Positions 50,011 through 61,327 are shown, numbered from the stretch's first letter. The stretch: DNA of 64,000 bases from Vibrio rotiferianus CAIM 577 = LMG 21460 (GCF_002741985.1 NZ_APHW01000028.1:1-64000); one strand, 5' to 3'. Made by a program: numbers and translations. The notes: generated from the sequence alone by a model not told the origin.

Positions 50011-51387
50011 ATGGGCGATACCGATCGGAAACTGTTTGTACTCGATACCAACATTCTTCTTCATGAACCCTTCGCCATCTTCTCTTTCCAAGAACACGAT
50101 GTCGTCATTCCAATGACCGTTTTAGAAGAACTCGACCGAATCAAAGACAGTAAACGCGATGTAGCAAGGGACGCACGCGTTGCCATTCGTGCCTTGGAAG
50201 ATCTGTTTAAAGACGCGACACCGGATGAAATCTCAGAAGGTATTCCAGTATCCAAAGACAAGCCTAACCAAGGCACCATTTCTATTTTGGCGGACTTCGA
50301 ATTGCAGGAAACCGTCAAAGCCTTCGCCGACAAAGCCGGTGACAATCGCATTCTCAATGCAGTGCTTTACCTGCAAAATAAACGCGCACCGCGAGAAGTT
50401 GTGCTCGTAACCAAAGACATTAATATGCGTTTGCGTGCCAAAGGCGCTGGCGTTCGTTTTGTTGAAGACTATCGAACGGATCAACTGATTGATGATATCC
50501 AATACCTAACCAAAGGCTTTCAGCAACGTGAAGGCAATTTTTGGAGCGGTGTGGATGAAGTTGAGAGCTACGCACTGGGTGGAAAAACGTTCCATAAACT
50601 CAGCCGCGAACCGTTCGAACCGACCTTTATTAATCAATATATGATTGATGAAGAAAGTGATTTTGTAGGGCGAGTAGAAACCATAAATGAAGATAAAGTC
50701 ACGCTACTCGATCTCAGTCGTGAGCGCATGATGCATCGACGTGCTTGGGACATTACACCGAAAAATATCTATCAAGGCATGGCAATGGATGCCCTACTCG
50801 ATCCAGACATTGATTTGGTGATTCTGACTGGTGCCGCAGGTAGTGGTAAAACGCTCCTTGCTATGGCAGCTGCACTGGAACAAACCATTGAAAAAGGCAT
50901 GTTCGATAAGATCATCGTAACGCGCAACACGCCAGACATTGGTGAGTCGATTGGTTTCTTGCCAGGCTCGGAAGAAGAGAAAATGATGCCGTGGTTGGCA
51001 GCGGTGACCGATACTTTGGAAGCTCTGCATAAGAACGACCACTGCACCGAAGGATCCATGAAGTACATCTGTGATAAAGCCAACATTCAGTTTAAGTCAA
51101 TTAACTTTATGCGTGGTCGCTCGATCCAGAATGCATTTGTTCTGCTCGATGAGTGTCAGAACTTAACCGCTTCACAAATCAAAACCATCATCACCCGTTG
51201 TGGTGAAGGCACTAAGATTGTGTGTTCGGGTAACTTGGCACAAATTGACTCCCATTACCTCACACCTGTGACGTCTGGTTTGACTTATATGGTTGAACGC
51301 TTCAAGAACTTTGAAGGCAGCGCCAACATTCACCTCAACGGTGTGGTGCGCAGTCGCTTGGCAGAGTTTGCGGAAGAGAACTTGTAG
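50011..51387 (+). CDS. PIN domain-PhoH ATPase fusion (PhoH2 type)
   Basis: A 458-residue protein with an N-terminal PIN nuclease domain (residues about 8-150; acidic residues in FVLDTNIL and LEELDRIK) and a C-terminal PhoH-like ATPase (about 240-458). Walker A is LTGAAGSGKTLLA and Walker B is VLLDECQN. PhoH2 proteins of this architecture act as RNA helicase-ribonucleases in actinobacteria; here the role is inferred. A terminator follows. There is no antitoxin gene next to it. Confidence 0.9.
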   Translation: MGDTDRKLFVLDTNILLHEPFAIFSFQEHDVVIPMTVLEELDRIKDSKRDVARDARVAIRALEDLFKDATPDEISEGIPVSKDKPNQGTISILADFELQETVKAFADKAGDNRILNAVLYLQNKRAPREVVLVTKDINMRLRAKGAGVRFVEDYRTDQLIDDIQYLTKGFQQREGNFWSGVDEVESYALGGKTFHKLSREPFEPTFINQYMIDEESDFVGRVETINEDKVTLLDLSRERMMHRRAWDITPKNIYQGMAMDALLDPDIDLVILTGAAGSGKTLLAMAAALEQTIEKGMFDKIIVTRNTPDIGESIGFLPGSEEEKMMPWLAAVTDTLEALHKNDHCTEGSMKYICDKANIQFKSINFMRGRSIQNAFVLLDECQNLTASQIKTIITRCGEGTKIVCSGNLAQIDSHYLTPVTSGLTYMVERFKNFEGSANIHLNGVVRSRLAEFAEENL

Positions 51388-51453
51388 CGATCTACCTAGT
51401 CATCTAAAGCCGTTCGCTTAGGACTCTTCACTTAGGACAGGTCACCTAAAACC

Positions 51454-51482
51454 AAAAGAGCGCTCAATGAGCGCTCTTTTTA
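51454..51482. terminator. Bidirectional terminator between PhoH gene and tldD
   Basis: AAAAGAGCGCTC pairs with GAGCGCTCTTTT between the convergent genes. Confidence 0.85.
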
Positions 51483-51501
51483 ATATTGCTTCAGATAAAG
51501 C

Positions 51502-52947
51502 TTACTCAGTACCACCAACGGTAATGGAATCTAGCTTCAATGTTGGCTGACCAACACCAACCGGTACGCTTTGACCCGCCTTACCACACACACCAACACC
51601 TCTGTCGATGCTTAGGTCGTTGCCCACCATAGAAACTTGCTGCATCGCCTCAATGCCAGAGCCGATAAGCGTTGCGCCTTTCACTGGACGTGTAATTTTG
51701 CCATCTTCAATCAAGTACGCTTCCGATGCAGAGAACACGAATTTACCAGAAGTGATGTCCACCTGACCGCCACCAAAGTTTGGTGCGTACAGACCTTTCT
51801 TCACCGTAGAGATGATCTCTTCTGGCGTGTGCTCACCCGGTAGCATGTAAGTGTTAGTCATACGTGGCATTGGCAAATGCGCGTAAGACTCACGACGACC
51901 GTTACCTGTTGGGTTTACACCCATTAGGCGTGCATTCAACTTATCTTGCATGTAGCCCTTAAGCACACCATTTTCGATCAGTGTGTTGTATTGGCCGTTC
52001 ACACCTTCATCATCGACGTTCAATGAACCGCGAAGATCTTTCAGTGTGCCATCATCCACGATCGTACAGAGTGGAGACGTCACTTGCTCACCCATTTTGC
52101 CAGAGAACACTGACGACTCTTTACGGTTGAAGTCTCCCTCTAAACCGTGGCCTACCGCTTCGTGCAGCAATACGCCCGGCCAGCCAGAGCCAAGTACTAC
52201 AGGCATCATGCCTGCAGGAGCGGCTTCCGCTTCTAGGTTCACCAGCGCCATACGAACCGCTTCATCAGCAAATTGGAAGGCTTGTTTCACGCCGTCTGCT
52301 TCAGACAGGAAGAAGTCGTAACCGAAACGACCACCGCCACCAGCACTGCCGCGTTCACGGCGATCGCCTTTTTCAGCAAGAACACTGATTGATAGACGGA
52401 CAAGCGGACGAATATCACCAGCGTAGGTACCGTCGGTTGCTGCCACTAGCATTTGCTCATGCACACCACTGATGCTGATCGACACTTCTTTGATCATTGG
52501 CTCTTTGGTACGGATGTATGCATCCAGAGACAACAACAGTTCGGTTTTTTGTTGCTTTTCCCAGCTTGCTAGTGGGTTTACCGCATCGTAGTAAGCTTGG
52601 TTATCAGAACGCTTGAACGCGTGCACTTTGCCGTTTTGACCTTGCTGCGCAATACCACGCGCTGCAATTGCACTTTGCTTCAAACCTTCTAGTTGAATTT
52701 GGTCTGAATAGGCGAAACCGGTTTTCTCGCCTGTGACTGCTCGTACACCGACACCACAGTCAATATTGAAAGAGCCATCTTTAATGATGCTGTCTTCTAG
52801 AACCAGAGACTCGTGCCAGCTGGACTGAAAGTAAATGTCCGCATAATCGATCTGGCGCGTCGCAATGCTCGCTAGTGTGTCAGCGATGTCTTGCTCTGTC
52901 AGACCGTTTGGGGCAAGGAGTGCCTGTTCTATTTGGTTTATGCTCAT
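51502..52947 (-). CDS. tldD: Metalloprotease TldD
   Basis: A 481-residue catalytic subunit of the TldD/TldE protease. The HExxxH zinc motif reads [13 protein letters not shown]. The partner PmbA/TldE is encoded at 41165-42508. It lies 11 bases downstream of the nitrilase-family gene and is the last gene of the minus-strand series with yhdP and rng, as in related bacteria. Confidence 0.94.
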   Translation of the reverse strand: MSINQIEQALLAPNGLTEQDIADTLASIATRQIDYADIYFQSSWHESLVLEDSIIKDGSFNIDCGVGVRAVTGEKTGFAYSDQIQLEGLKQSAIAARGIAQQGQNGKVHAFKRSDNQAYYDAVNPLASWEKQQKTELLLSLDAYIRTKEPMIKEVSISISGVHEQMLVAATDGTYAGDIRPLVRLSISVLAEKGDRRERGSAGGGGRFGYDFFLSEADGVKQAFQFADEAVRMALVNLEAEAAPAGMMPVVLGSGWPGVLLHEAVGHGLEGDFNRKESSVFSGKMGEQVTSPLCTIVDDGTLKDLRGSLNVDDEGVNGQYNTLIENGVLKGYMQDKLNARLMGVNPTGNGRRESYAHLPMPRMTNTYMLPGEHTPEEIISTVKKGLYAPNFGGGQVDITSGKFVFSASEAYLIEDGKITRPVKGATLIGSGIEAMQQVSMVGNDLSIDRGVGVCGKAGQSVPVGVGQPTLKLDSITVGGTE

Positions 52948-52958
52948 AGTTAGCTCTT

Positions 52959-53780
52959 TTATTTCCGTTTCAATTCATTTTGAAAGCGACTGTGTTGAGT
53001 CAGCGGCATATTCTGCCTTACTTGCTGGTTGTGTGACAAATCTATCTCCGCCACCAGCAATCCTACTTGGTCATTCAATTGTTGGTGAACGCTTCCCCAA
53101 GGGTCAATCACCATGGAGTGCCCCCAAGTTTGGCGACCACAAGGATGCGTCCCCGTTTGCCCACAGGCAAGAACCCAGCACTGGGTTTCTATCGCTCGTG
53201 CTCTTAGCAGTATTTCCCAATGCGCTTCACCCGTGACAGCGGTAAAAGCTGCCGGCACAATGATCACTTGAGCGCCTGCTAAGCGTAGCGCTTTAAACAA
53301 TTCAGGAAAGCGTACGTCGTAGCAAATACTTAAGCCTACCGTACCAATATTGGTCTCTGCCGTCACGATGCGATTGCCAGCGGTAAAGGTATCCGACTCA
53401 CGATAACTGCCATGTCCATCGGCGACATCCACATCAAACATATGCAGCTTATCGTAGTGAGCAATACACTCGCCTTGCGGTGAGAAAACCAACGTTGTAG
53501 TGGTAACACCTTGCTCAGTACGAATCGGCATACTGCCCACGATCAAAGTCAGTTGGTTGTGCTGTGCGATATCAGATAAACGCTGCTGAATCGGACCATC
53601 AGCCAAACCTTCCGCCTTCTGATGATACGCCTCTCGGTTGGCAAACTGCGTAGCATTTTCTGGCGTCACAACCAACTTAACACCTTGCTCAGCAGCTAAT
53701 GAACATTGCTTGGCAATGAAGTCCAGATTCTCCTCGACATCTGGGCCGGATGTCATTTGAATGATGCCAACACGTTCCAT
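52959..53780 (-). CDS. Carbon-nitrogen hydrolase (nitrilase superfamily)
   Basis: A 273-residue amidase of the Nit/YbeM type. The Glu-Lys-Cys triad is visible in [19 protein letters not shown] and [12 protein letters not shown]. The closest functional analogy is deaminated glutathione amidase, a metabolite-repair enzyme; this is inferred from the LHMFDVDV and [10 protein letters not shown] signature. It lies between yhdP (39-base gap) and tldD on the same strand. Confidence 0.88.
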   Translation of the reverse strand: MERVGIIQMTSGPDVEENLDFIAKQCSLAAEQGVKLVVTPENATQFANREAYHQKAEGLADGPIQQRLSDIAQHNQLTLIVGSMPIRTEQGVTTTTLVFSPQGECIAHYDKLHMFDVDVADGHGSYRESDTFTAGNRIVTAETNIGTVGLSICYDVRFPELFKALRLAGAQVIIVPAAFTAVTGEAHWEILLRARAIETQCWVLACGQTGTHPCGRQTWGHSMVIDPWGSVHQQLNDQVGLLVAEIDLSHNQQVRQNMPLTQHSRFQNELKRK

Positions 53781-53819
53781 GTTCTCTATTCCTTGTACGT
53801 AAGAAGAGTAACTGCGCGA

Positions 53820-56800
53820 TTATTTCGCTTGTTCGCGCAGCTTTTCTGGCAACTTGTATTCGCCTTTGCTTCGTGAAATCTCTTTTACAGTAGGTGAATC
53901 CAGTGGACCTTTCACTTCATAGTTTACTTGCGTGAAGACCTCTACTACAGGAGAAATCACCGTCGAAATCGCCAGTACATACAGCGCTGTTTGAGGGGCG
54001 ACTGCAAATGCTGTCAGCATTGGAATACCTGATGTAATGTCTGGAGTGAACTTCACTTCCGCATCAACCAAACGTGTGTTCATATCAGCAATACCGCGGA
54101 TCTGCATTTCACCAGCCAAGGCATCCATCACAATATCGTTGGTGATAAACACACCGTCTTGGATTTTGCCTGTGCCCGTAATTGAGTTAAAAGCCATGCC
54201 TTTGTCGAATACATCGGTAAAGTCGAGCTGCATCTTACGAATGATAGAATCGAGACTAAACAGACCTAACAATCGCGCAGCACCGCTGACTTCAGAGATC
54301 ACGCCTTTGCCAAACTCACTAGAAACCTCTCCTTGCAAGCTCTGCGTTTTCATTGCCCACGGAGCACCATCCCAATCTAATTGTGCATCAATTTCGAATG
54401 GAGCCTGTTGTATGCCAGAAGTAATACCAAAACGCTCCATTAAGTCACTGTTATTTTCACCTTGAACCTTCATGGTCAGATTCGAGTGACTGCGCTCTTT
54501 GGTTAGCTCCCACCAGCCATTCATATCGACTCGGTTCTGGCCACTACTGAAGGTAACATTTTTCCACTCAAGGCGGTTATCACGACGTTCAAGATCTACG
54601 TTAACCTTACCGACCTTGTAACCTTGCAACCAGAAGTCATCAATATTCAAGGTCAAGTTCGGCATCTCAGCATGGAACTTGCGATCAAAATTTGAGATAA
54701 GCGGTGCAGCTTGATCTTCACTGGCAAACAGCGAGTTGCGCTCTTTTGTCATCTCATCGAAGCCAGGAATATAAAGGTGCAAGTGTTCAAGTGAAACCGA
54801 TAAATCATAAGGCTTGAAGTAGTTCGCTTTCCCTTTTACCTCCTGGCTATCCACATCCAATAGCCAGCTTAAGTTCTTCTTACGAGCAGTTAGATCGACA
54901 TCGTGAAATTCAATACCAGCCAATTGAAGTGTTTGTACGTCTAAATCTATATTAGTTGGTTTAGGGATAGCCGGCGTCGCCATCTCAGAGAGCACAGATG
55001 GCTGGTCACTTACAGGAACATGCATCAGTTCAGCCCAGCGGTCGATGCTCAGTTCATCCAAGCGAATTGAAGCATGGTGACCAACAATTGGATTCATTCT
55101 AAAGCCGCCATTCCCGATCACAAGATTGGTCGCAGTAAGCTCAGGAACGTTACCAGTAATATCGATTTCAGTTTGATATTTCGCACTTGGTAATTGCAAA
55201 CGAGCAGAAATTACTTCTTGATTACCTGAAGCTTGTAACTTTGCTGTGCCTGCTTCTCCAGTCGCCTTAGCTAATGGATATGGGTATTCGCTTGCTAATT
55301 GGTTCAGCTTCGCAATGACATCCACTTGGTAAGTAAAACCAACATCATTGAGTTGAAGCTCAACATCCATCTGCCAAGGCGCATGACCAGAAACTAAATT
55401 TAGCCAACGTTCACCTAAGTAAGGTTTTAGCGGGTCGACTTCCCAATCCCCCAAGGTGTTAATAGTCACGTTATAGCCTTGCTCAGCATTCTCCCCACGA
55501 AAATCGAGAGAGATGGGTTGGTTTAACAACTTGGCAGATAAGCCCGATGTCGTCACAACATCGTTATCAAACTTGATTCGCCCTGTCGCACTTTCTAGTC
55601 GCATTGGTGGCGCATCAATATCAACACGATTATTTTTAAGATCCGCGTACCCCCAAGCTCGCGCATCTTTTTCCATATCAAATGGAATATTTAACTGAAA
55701 CTCTGAATAAACCGGACCACTCACTTGCAATGCCGTCAATGCAGCCCCAACAGAGTCAACCAATGGGGTTGCCATCATGTAATCGCGAACTTCATTACCT
55801 GACGCGCTTGCTTTGGCTTCAATTTCGATGTGACCACCTTCAGCCAATTCGGGAATGCGCCCTGTGATACGTTTGGCTTTAACACCATTCAATGTCGCCG
55901 ATTTGGAATCCAAATACATCGCATCATTTTCAAATAGCAGATCCAGTTGTAAGTTGGTAATGGTTGGCCACGCAGTATCAAAACTGAACTTTGCATCCTT
56001 TAGCCCAACCCAAGCTTGGAACATGCCATTGTGCTCTTTGTATGGAAAATCACCCAGTTCGCCATACCAAAGTAGCTTTGCGGTATTGACCTTACCACCT
56101 TGAATCGCGGTAGATAGATAATCTGTCAGATCTTGTCCAAGTGCCAGCGTCGGTAGATAACGCCAAGTTTCGCCCGCATTATAGAGGTCCGCTTCGGCAT
56201 AAAACGACAGGAATGGACTTTGCTCTTTTGGAAAATCCAAACGGAACGCGCCAAGCACCTGTAGATCCGGTGTCGCCGCGGTCACTTTGTCCGACCACAG
56301 ACGCCAGCCCTCTTCATCTTGCTGCCAAATGATGTCCACTTCACCTTGCTTAATATTCAAAGGGGCTTGAAACACATCACCATACGGGAAAACATCATCT
56401 ATCACCGTGACTTTTGCTTTTGCTTGATCTAGGTTACCCGCCACCTTACCTTGCACATGATTGAAACCCGGAAGCAGTTCCCATTGGGTTAAACCTAGCT
56501 CATCCACTTCAGCAGAGTAACGCAGCGTATCTAAACCACCATTCATTGCTAGACGAATGTCTTCCACTCGCCCCTTTGGCGCGAGCTTATCGAGGAAATC
56601 GGTAGTAGATTCAGACTTTGGCGCCAATTTCACCAAAGGTGTTAGCGCTTCAATATCCAATTGAGAAAGGTTGAGTAACCAACCATCTGGCTGCCAATCA
56701 AAAGCCACATCCAATTCAGGCCATGGCCTGTCATCCGTGCGGACTTTTAGTGAGTGACCATTTACTTTCCAACCCTTTTTATCTGGTGAAAGCTTGAAAA

Positions 56801-57704
56801 TACCCGACTCTAGGAGCAATTCGTGGCGACCTTTCTCATTCCACACCAGCTCAGATGGCTGCAGATCGACGTAAGCGTAACTCGGTTGACTATGTCTGAG
56901 TGTGAGCCAAGTGTTGAGGCTGACTTTACCTGACTCCACGCCAGATTCATTTTGCATGTAAGTCGTTAGCCAAGGTGTCACAGAAACCTCTTGAGCACTC
57001 ACATAAAACTCGCCGGAGACATCACGCAACGATCCGTGATCTGTGAAGTTAGCGCGCACTAACAATGAGTTGAGACTCGCGTCGGCAATGCTCACTGTAC
57101 CTTCGGCTAAGTGATGCTTACCTTGGTTACTCCAGCGGAGTTGTTCGATATCTAAACGACGAGTTTCACCTGAGATGGACTTATACCAAACTTGAGATGT
57201 GGTAATAGTAAAATCTTCAAATTGGCGTAATAGTAACGAATCTAACTTATCAATAAGAGTCGACTCATTACTTCTTAATTCAGGTTTTGTAGGTACCGTT
57301 GGACGCTCTTCTATTGATAGAAAGTCAATATTTCGGATATCTAACGCCAAATCTCGAATAGTTAGGTCAGCGACAACTGGCTTAAGTGACAAGAGTGATT
57401 GGATAAGGTCAAACTCAATTTGAATCTCATCAACAGCGAAACTTGCATCTTGGTTGTTTGGCAGATTAGCCTGAAGACCTTGCAGAGCGATTGAAGGGTG
57501 GCTGTTTCGCCATGCGCCACTCACGCTAGCGATAGAAAAATCAAAACCTGTGCCCTGCTTGACCCAGGTTTTGATTTCATCTTGAAAGTGATTAAGTTGT
57601 GGCAGCGCTATACGTAATGTGGTGACAATAATGGCCAACGACACCAAAATTGTCACTACACTCCACGCAATAACGCGTCCGAAACGGTTAAAACCAGAAT
57701 TCAC
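53820..57704 (-). CDS. yhdP: AsmA-like protein YhdP
   Basis: A 1294-residue envelope protein with one N-terminal membrane helix (VIAWSVVTILVSLAIIVTTLR) and a very long beta-rich periplasmic part. Together with TamB and YdbH it is thought to conduct phospholipids to the outer membrane. The C-terminal AsmA-like domain (FTDVFDKGMAFNSITGTGKI) is recognisable. It starts 11 bases after rng and matches E. coli YhdP in size. Confidence 0.9.
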   Translation of the reverse strand: MNSGFNRFGRVIAWSVVTILVSLAIIVTTLRIALPQLNHFQDEIKTWVKQGTGFDFSIASVSGAWRNSHPSIALQGLQANLPNNQDASFAVDEIQIEFDLIQSLLSLKPVVADLTIRDLALDIRNIDFLSIEERPTVPTKPELRSNESTLIDKLDSLLLRQFEDFTITTSQVWYKSISGETRRLDIEQLRWSNQGKHHLAEGTVSIADASLNSLLVRANFTDHGSLRDVSGEFYVSAQEVSVTPWLTTYMQNESGVESGKVSLNTWLTLRHSQPSYAYVDLQPSELVWNEKGRHELLLESGIFKLSPDKKGWKVNGHSLKVRTDDRPWPELDVAFDWQPDGWLLNLSQLDIEALTPLVKLAPKSESTTDFLDKLAPKGRVEDIRLAMNGGLDTLRYSAEVDELGLTQWELLPGFNHVQGKVAGNLDQAKAKVTVIDDVFPYGDVFQAPLNIKQGEVDIIWQQDEEGWRLWSDKVTAATPDLQVLGAFRLDFPKEQSPFLSFYAEADLYNAGETWRYLPTLALGQDLTDYLSTAIQGGKVNTAKLLWYGELGDFPYKEHNGMFQAWVGLKDAKFSFDTAWPTITNLQLDLLFENDAMYLDSKSATLNGVKAKRITGRIPELAEGGHIEIEAKASASGNEVRDYMMATPLVDSVGAALTALQVSGPVYSEFQLNIPFDMEKDARAWGYADLKNNRVDIDAPPMRLESATGRIKFDNDVVTTSGLSAKLLNQPISLDFRGENAEQGYNVTINTLGDWEVDPLKPYLGERWLNLVSGHAPWQMDVELQLNDVGFTYQVDVIAKLNQLASEYPYPLAKATGEAGTAKLQASGNQEVISARLQLPSAKYQTEIDITGNVPELTATNLVIGNGGFRMNPIVGHHASIRLDELSIDRWAELMHVPVSDQPSVLSEMATPAIPKPTNIDLDVQTLQLAGIEFHDVDLTARKKNLSWLLDVDSQEVKGKANYFKPYDLSVSLEHLHLYIPGFDEMTKERNSLFASEDQAAPLISNFDRKFHAEMPNLTLNIDDFWLQGYKVGKVNVDLERRDNRLEWKNVTFSSGQNRVDMNGWWELTKERSHSNLTMKVQGENNSDLMERFGITSGIQQAPFEIDAQLDWDGAPWAMKTQSLQGEVSSEFGKGVISEVSGAARLLGLFSLDSIIRKMQLDFTDVFDKGMAFNSITGTGKIQDGVFITNDIVMDALAGEMQIRGIADMNTRLVDAEVKFTPDITSGIPMLTAFAVAPQTALYVLAISTVISPVVEVFTQVNYEVKGPLDSPTVKEISRSKGEYKLPEKLREQAK

Positions 57705-57715
57705 AAATATTCCAA

Positions 57716-59185
57716 TTACATCATCACAACATCAAACTGCTCTTGAATATAAAGAGGCTCCGCTTGAATGCGCACTTGCTTACCAATAAAGACTTCTAAT
57801 TCAGCTAAGGCATGAGACTCATCACCGAGTAGCGTTTCTGCGACCGATGGTGAAGCGTACACAACAAAGTTATCGGCGTCGTAAGCACGATTAACTCGTG
57901 TGATTTCACGTAGGATCTCGTAGCACACTGTTTCGACAGTTTTAACGCTGCCACGCCCTTCACAAGTAGGACAACCTGAACAAAGGATATGTTCAATACT
58001 TTCACGCGTGCGCTTACGCGTCATCTCAACCAAACCAAGCTGAGTAAAGCCATTAATGTTGGTTTTCACTCGATCTTTCGATAACGCAGTGTCGAGCGAG
58101 GTTAGTACTCGCTTACGGTGCTCTTCTGATGCCATATCGATAAAGTCGATAATGATAATACCGCCTAGGTTACGCAGACGCAGTTGACGGGCGATAGCTT
58201 GAGTCGCTTCAACGTTAGTATTAAAGATTGTTTCTTCAAGGTTACGGCGGCCAACAAACGCACCGGTATTGATGTCAACCGTGGTCATGGCTTCCGTTTG
58301 GTCAATAATCAGGTAACCACCAGACTTGAGTTCAACTTTGCGCTCCAAAGAACGTTGGATTTCGTTCTCGGTGTCATACATATCGAAGATAGGCTTATCA
58401 CCTTCGTAAAGCTCAAGCTTATCCGTTAACTCTGGCACATACTCCGAGGTAAACTCTTTTAGATTCTCGTACTCGAGGCGAGAATCTACCATGACTTTAT
58501 CAAGCTCAGTGCCGACAAAATCACGCAGGATACGTTGCGCTAAACCTAGCTCACCGTACAACGTGGAACGCGTTTTGTATTTTGAACGACGCTCCATCAC
58601 TTTTTGCCACAAGCGCTTCAAGAATGCAGCGTCTTGCGACAGTTCCTTCTCATCTGCACCTTCTGCTGCAGTACGAATGATAAAGCCGCCGTGCTCATCA
58701 CAGTAATGATTCACGACTTTCTTTAAACGCTCACGCTCACTTTCACTTTCAATGCGTTGAGAAACTCCAACATGGCTGGCACCAGGCATAAAGACTAAGT
58801 AACGAGAAGGAAGGGTAATATCAGTTGTCAGGCGGGCACCTTTGGTACCAAGTGGATCTTTCACAACCTGAACAACAATATCCTGTCCCTGGCGAACCAA
58901 TTCAGAAATATCTCGAACCTGAAATTGTTGTTTTTCGTTCTCAGCCACACATTCAGTATGAGGAACGATATCTGACGCGTGTAGGAATGCCGCCTTATCT
59001 AAGCCAATATCAACAAACGCCGCTTGCATACCAGGTAATACTCGGCTTACTTTGCCTTTATAGATATTGCCAACAATACCACGACGGGATTCTCGTTCTA
59101 TATGAACTTCTTGTAGCACTCCACCTTCAATCATGGCCACGCGAGTTTCACTCGGGGTCACGTTAAGCAGCAACTCTGCACTCAT
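57716..59185 (-). CDS. rng: Ribonuclease G
   Basis: A 489-residue RNase E/G-family endonuclease that matures the 16S 5' end and trims mRNAs. The N-terminal S1 domain (about 35-130) includes GNIYKGKVSRVLPGMQAAFV. Catalytic acidic residues lie in MTTVDINTG and GGIIIIDFIDM. The zinc-link region reads CSGCPTCEGRG. I start at ATG 59185 (MSAELLLN), which has GAGGTG upstream. It follows maf in the mreBCD-maf-rng-yhdP order. Confidence 0.94.
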   Translation of the reverse strand: MSAELLLNVTPSETRVAMIEGGVLQEVHIERESRRGIVGNIYKGKVSRVLPGMQAAFVDIGLDKAAFLHASDIVPHTECVAENEKQQFQVRDISELVRQGQDIVVQVVKDPLGTKGARLTTDITLPSRYLVFMPGASHVGVSQRIESESERERLKKVVNHYCDEHGGFIIRTAAEGADEKELSQDAAFLKRLWQKVMERRSKYKTRSTLYGELGLAQRILRDFVGTELDKVMVDSRLEYENLKEFTSEYVPELTDKLELYEGDKPIFDMYDTENEIQRSLERKVELKSGGYLIIDQTEAMTTVDINTGAFVGRRNLEETIFNTNVEATQAIARQLRLRNLGGIIIIDFIDMASEEHRKRVLTSLDTALSKDRVKTNINGFTQLGLVEMTRKRTRESIEHILCSGCPTCEGRGSVKTVETVCYEILREITRVNRAYDADNFVVYASPSVAETLLGDESHALAELEVFIGKQVRIQAEPLYIQEQFDVVMM

Positions 59186-59204
59186 GTGCACACCTCAAAA
59201 ACAA

Positions 59205-59774
59205 TTATAAAAATTCTTGGAGTAGCTGGTCAGTTTCAAAAAGAGGTAAGCCCACTACGGCGTGATAACTTCCTTCTATACGAGTGACAAATCGTCCCCC
59301 GAGGCCTTGAATACCGTAACTTCCAGCTTTATCGCATGGTTCCCCTGACTGCCAATATTGTTGTATTTCTTCTTCGGTCAGGTTCTTAAACCATACATCA
59401 GTGATGACAACCACTGAACGTTGTTGTTCGGAAGACACGACACTGACTGCTGTCATGACTTGATGTTGGCGTCCAGATAGGAGATCTAGCATTCGCTTAG
59501 AATCAGCATAACTCTTGGGCTTCTCTAACACTTGGTTATCGCACACCACCACAGTATCTGAACCCAATACAATCGAATCAGGCTTAGCTAATGCTAAGCC
59601 TGCTTGAGCCTTTTCCGTAGAGAGACGCAACACGTAGTCTTTTGCCTGCTCATGGTCTTGTTTTGCTTCCTCTATATCAGGAAGTACAATATCAAATTCA
59701 TAACCTAACTGAGCAAGCAGTTCTTTTCTCCTCGGGGATCCCGAAGCGAGAACCAGAGACAAGCCTTTAATCAA
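59205..59774 (-). CDS. maf: Maf-family nucleoside triphosphate pyrophosphatase
   Basis: A 189-residue YhdE-type Maf protein that hydrolyses dTTP and UTP, presumably a nucleotide house-cleaning enzyme. Motifs are LASGSPRRKELL at the N-terminus and LGSDTVVVCDN. It lies four bases after mreD and 19 before rng. Confidence 0.92.
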   Translation of the reverse strand: MIKGLSLVLASGSPRRKELLAQLGYEFDIVLPDIEEAKQDHEQAKDYVLRLSTEKAQAGLALAKPDSIVLGSDTVVVCDNQVLEKPKSYADSKRMLDLLSGRQHQVMTAVSVVSSEQQRSVVVITDVWFKNLTEEEIQQYWQSGEPCDKAGSYGIQGLGGRFVTRIEGSYHAVVGLPLFETDQLLQEFL

Positions 59775-59778
59775 AACG

Positions 59779-60267
59779 CTACCTTACGTGCCATAAACGA
59801 CGAATCCGTCGCATCAATAAAAACATCCATGGCCAGAGTATACAGTTAATTGCAGCCGTCCACAGAGATAATGGATTAAATACTACGTCTTGATTCAAAT
59901 ATTCCCCGCAGAATATCAATACTTCTAAAAGCACAGTCAAAGCAGCAATTAATATTGACTGCTGCCACAGTGCCATATTGCGAATAACGAGAAAGTTCAG
60001 CGCAACTAGGTATATCACTATCGACATCATCATGCCGCGAATACCAAGCGTAGAGCCTATCAAAATATCCCACAATAAACCCAACACCAAAGCTGAGCCG
60101 ACATTGACACGGTTAGGTAGTGCCAGTACCCAATAACAGGTCACGAGAAACAGCCAAGAAGGTCTTAGTAAGTCTAATACCCCCGGCCAAGGGATCGTCT
60201 GCAATGTTAAAGCGACAAAAAAGCTAACACCAATGACGAGACGGCTTCGAAATGCACTATTGGCCAT
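59779..60267 (-). CDS. mreD: Rod shape-determining protein MreD
   Basis: A 162-residue integral membrane protein of the elongasome with about five hydrophobic segments. Its start overlaps the end of mreC by 11 bases, which implies translational coupling. Confidence 0.93.
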   Translation of the reverse strand: MANSAFRSRLVIGVSFFVALTLQTIPWPGVLDLLRPSWLFLVTCYWVLALPNRVNVGSALVLGLLWDILIGSTLGIRGMMMSIVIYLVALNFLVIRNMALWQQSILIAALTVLLEVLIFCGEYLNQDVVFNPLSLWTAAINCILWPWMFLLMRRIRRLWHVR

Positions 60268-61147
60268 TGCTTACCTCATGTTCTGTGTCTTCTTCTGCAT
60301 TAGACTGCAAAACTTTGTGTTGTCTGTCTTCATTCGGCCAAATCAGCAGCAAGTATCTTAAGCGGTCAAACTCAACCACAGGCTCCGCTTTAATAGAAGC
60401 GAACTCTTGTCGAGTATCGTGATCGACGACTGTCACATTCGCAACGGGGTAACCTTCAGGGTAAATACCGCCTAGGCCAGAAGTAACCAATAAGTCGCCC
60501 ACTTGGATATCGGTACTAGTAGGAATATGCTCTAGTTGAATTTCATCAATCTCACCATTTCCTGACGCAATGACTCGTATATCGTTACGAATCACCTGTA
60601 CTGGGATAGCGTTCTTTGCATCAGTGAGTAATAGCACGCGAGCATTGTGCGCAGCAACAAACGTCACTTGACCGACAATACCTTTTTCATTGATCACTGG
60701 TTGGCCAACATATACGCCGTCGATCTTGCCTTTATCAATCACCACTTGATGACGATATGGTGAAGTATCTACCGCCATAACTTCGGTAACCATTTTCTTC
60801 TCGTCACGGACAAATGAAGACCCTAGCAACTTACGCAAACGTTGGTTTTCTTCTTTGTATTGGTCAAGCAAGATAAGCTCACTCTTAAGACGTAGCACCT
60901 CGCGCTTAAGACTGCGGCTGTTTTCAAGCAACGTTTGGCGGGTATTCATGCGCTCAAACGCCCCATCAAACATGGTACGAGGCAAGTTAGCAGCATATTG
61001 AATAGGCGCCACCATACTATTAAGTAAGTAACGGACATTTGAGAATGTGTCTAGACGACTGTCAGCAAGCATTAAACTAGCAGAAACTATGACAGCAAAA
61101 AAAAGACGGGACTGCAGAGAGGGGCCTCTGCCAAAAATCGGTTTCAT
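60257..61147 (-). CDS. mreC: Rod shape-determining protein MreC
   Basis: A 296-residue bitopic protein connecting MreB to the periplasmic cell-wall synthases. One N-terminal membrane helix (residues about 14-28), a coiled coil (about 65-108) and two periplasmic beta domains are visible, including INEKGIVGQVTFV and LLVTSGLGGIYPEGYPV. Confidence 0.93.
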   Translation of the reverse strand: MKPIFGRGPSLQSRLFFAVIVSASLMLADSRLDTFSNVRYLLNSMVAPIQYAANLPRTMFDGAFERMNTRQTLLENSRSLKREVLRLKSELILLDQYKEENQRLRKLLGSSFVRDEKKMVTEVMAVDTSPYRHQVVIDKGKIDGVYVGQPVINEKGIVGQVTFVAAHNARVLLLTDAKNAIPVQVIRNDIRVIASGNGEIDEIQLEHIPTSTDIQVGDLLVTSGLGGIYPEGYPVANVTVVDHDTRQEFASIKAEPVVEFDRLRYLLLIWPNEDRQHKVLQSNAEEDTEHEVSNGQ

Positions 61148-61294
61148 CTTGTCTTTGACCTGATCGCTACTATCATCATTGGCCTTTGTTTGGCAACCTT
61201 ATTGCTGAGCAGAGTAGGTGAATAATCGTTTGATTCCAGTCAGAAAATAAGCTTGTAGTATGAGTGGATTAATAAGAGCCGTGAACAAGAAAAT

Positions 61295-61317
61295 GAAGCC
61301 CTGTATAGAAGGGCTTC
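61295..61317 (-). terminator. Hairpin between mreB and mreC
   Basis: GAAGCCC pairs with GGGCTTC around a nine-base loop 11 bases downstream of the mreB stop. The T-run on the minus strand is weak. It likely attenuates or partly terminates mreB transcripts before mreCD. Confidence 0.55.
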
Positions 61318-61327
61318 ACACTCTTAC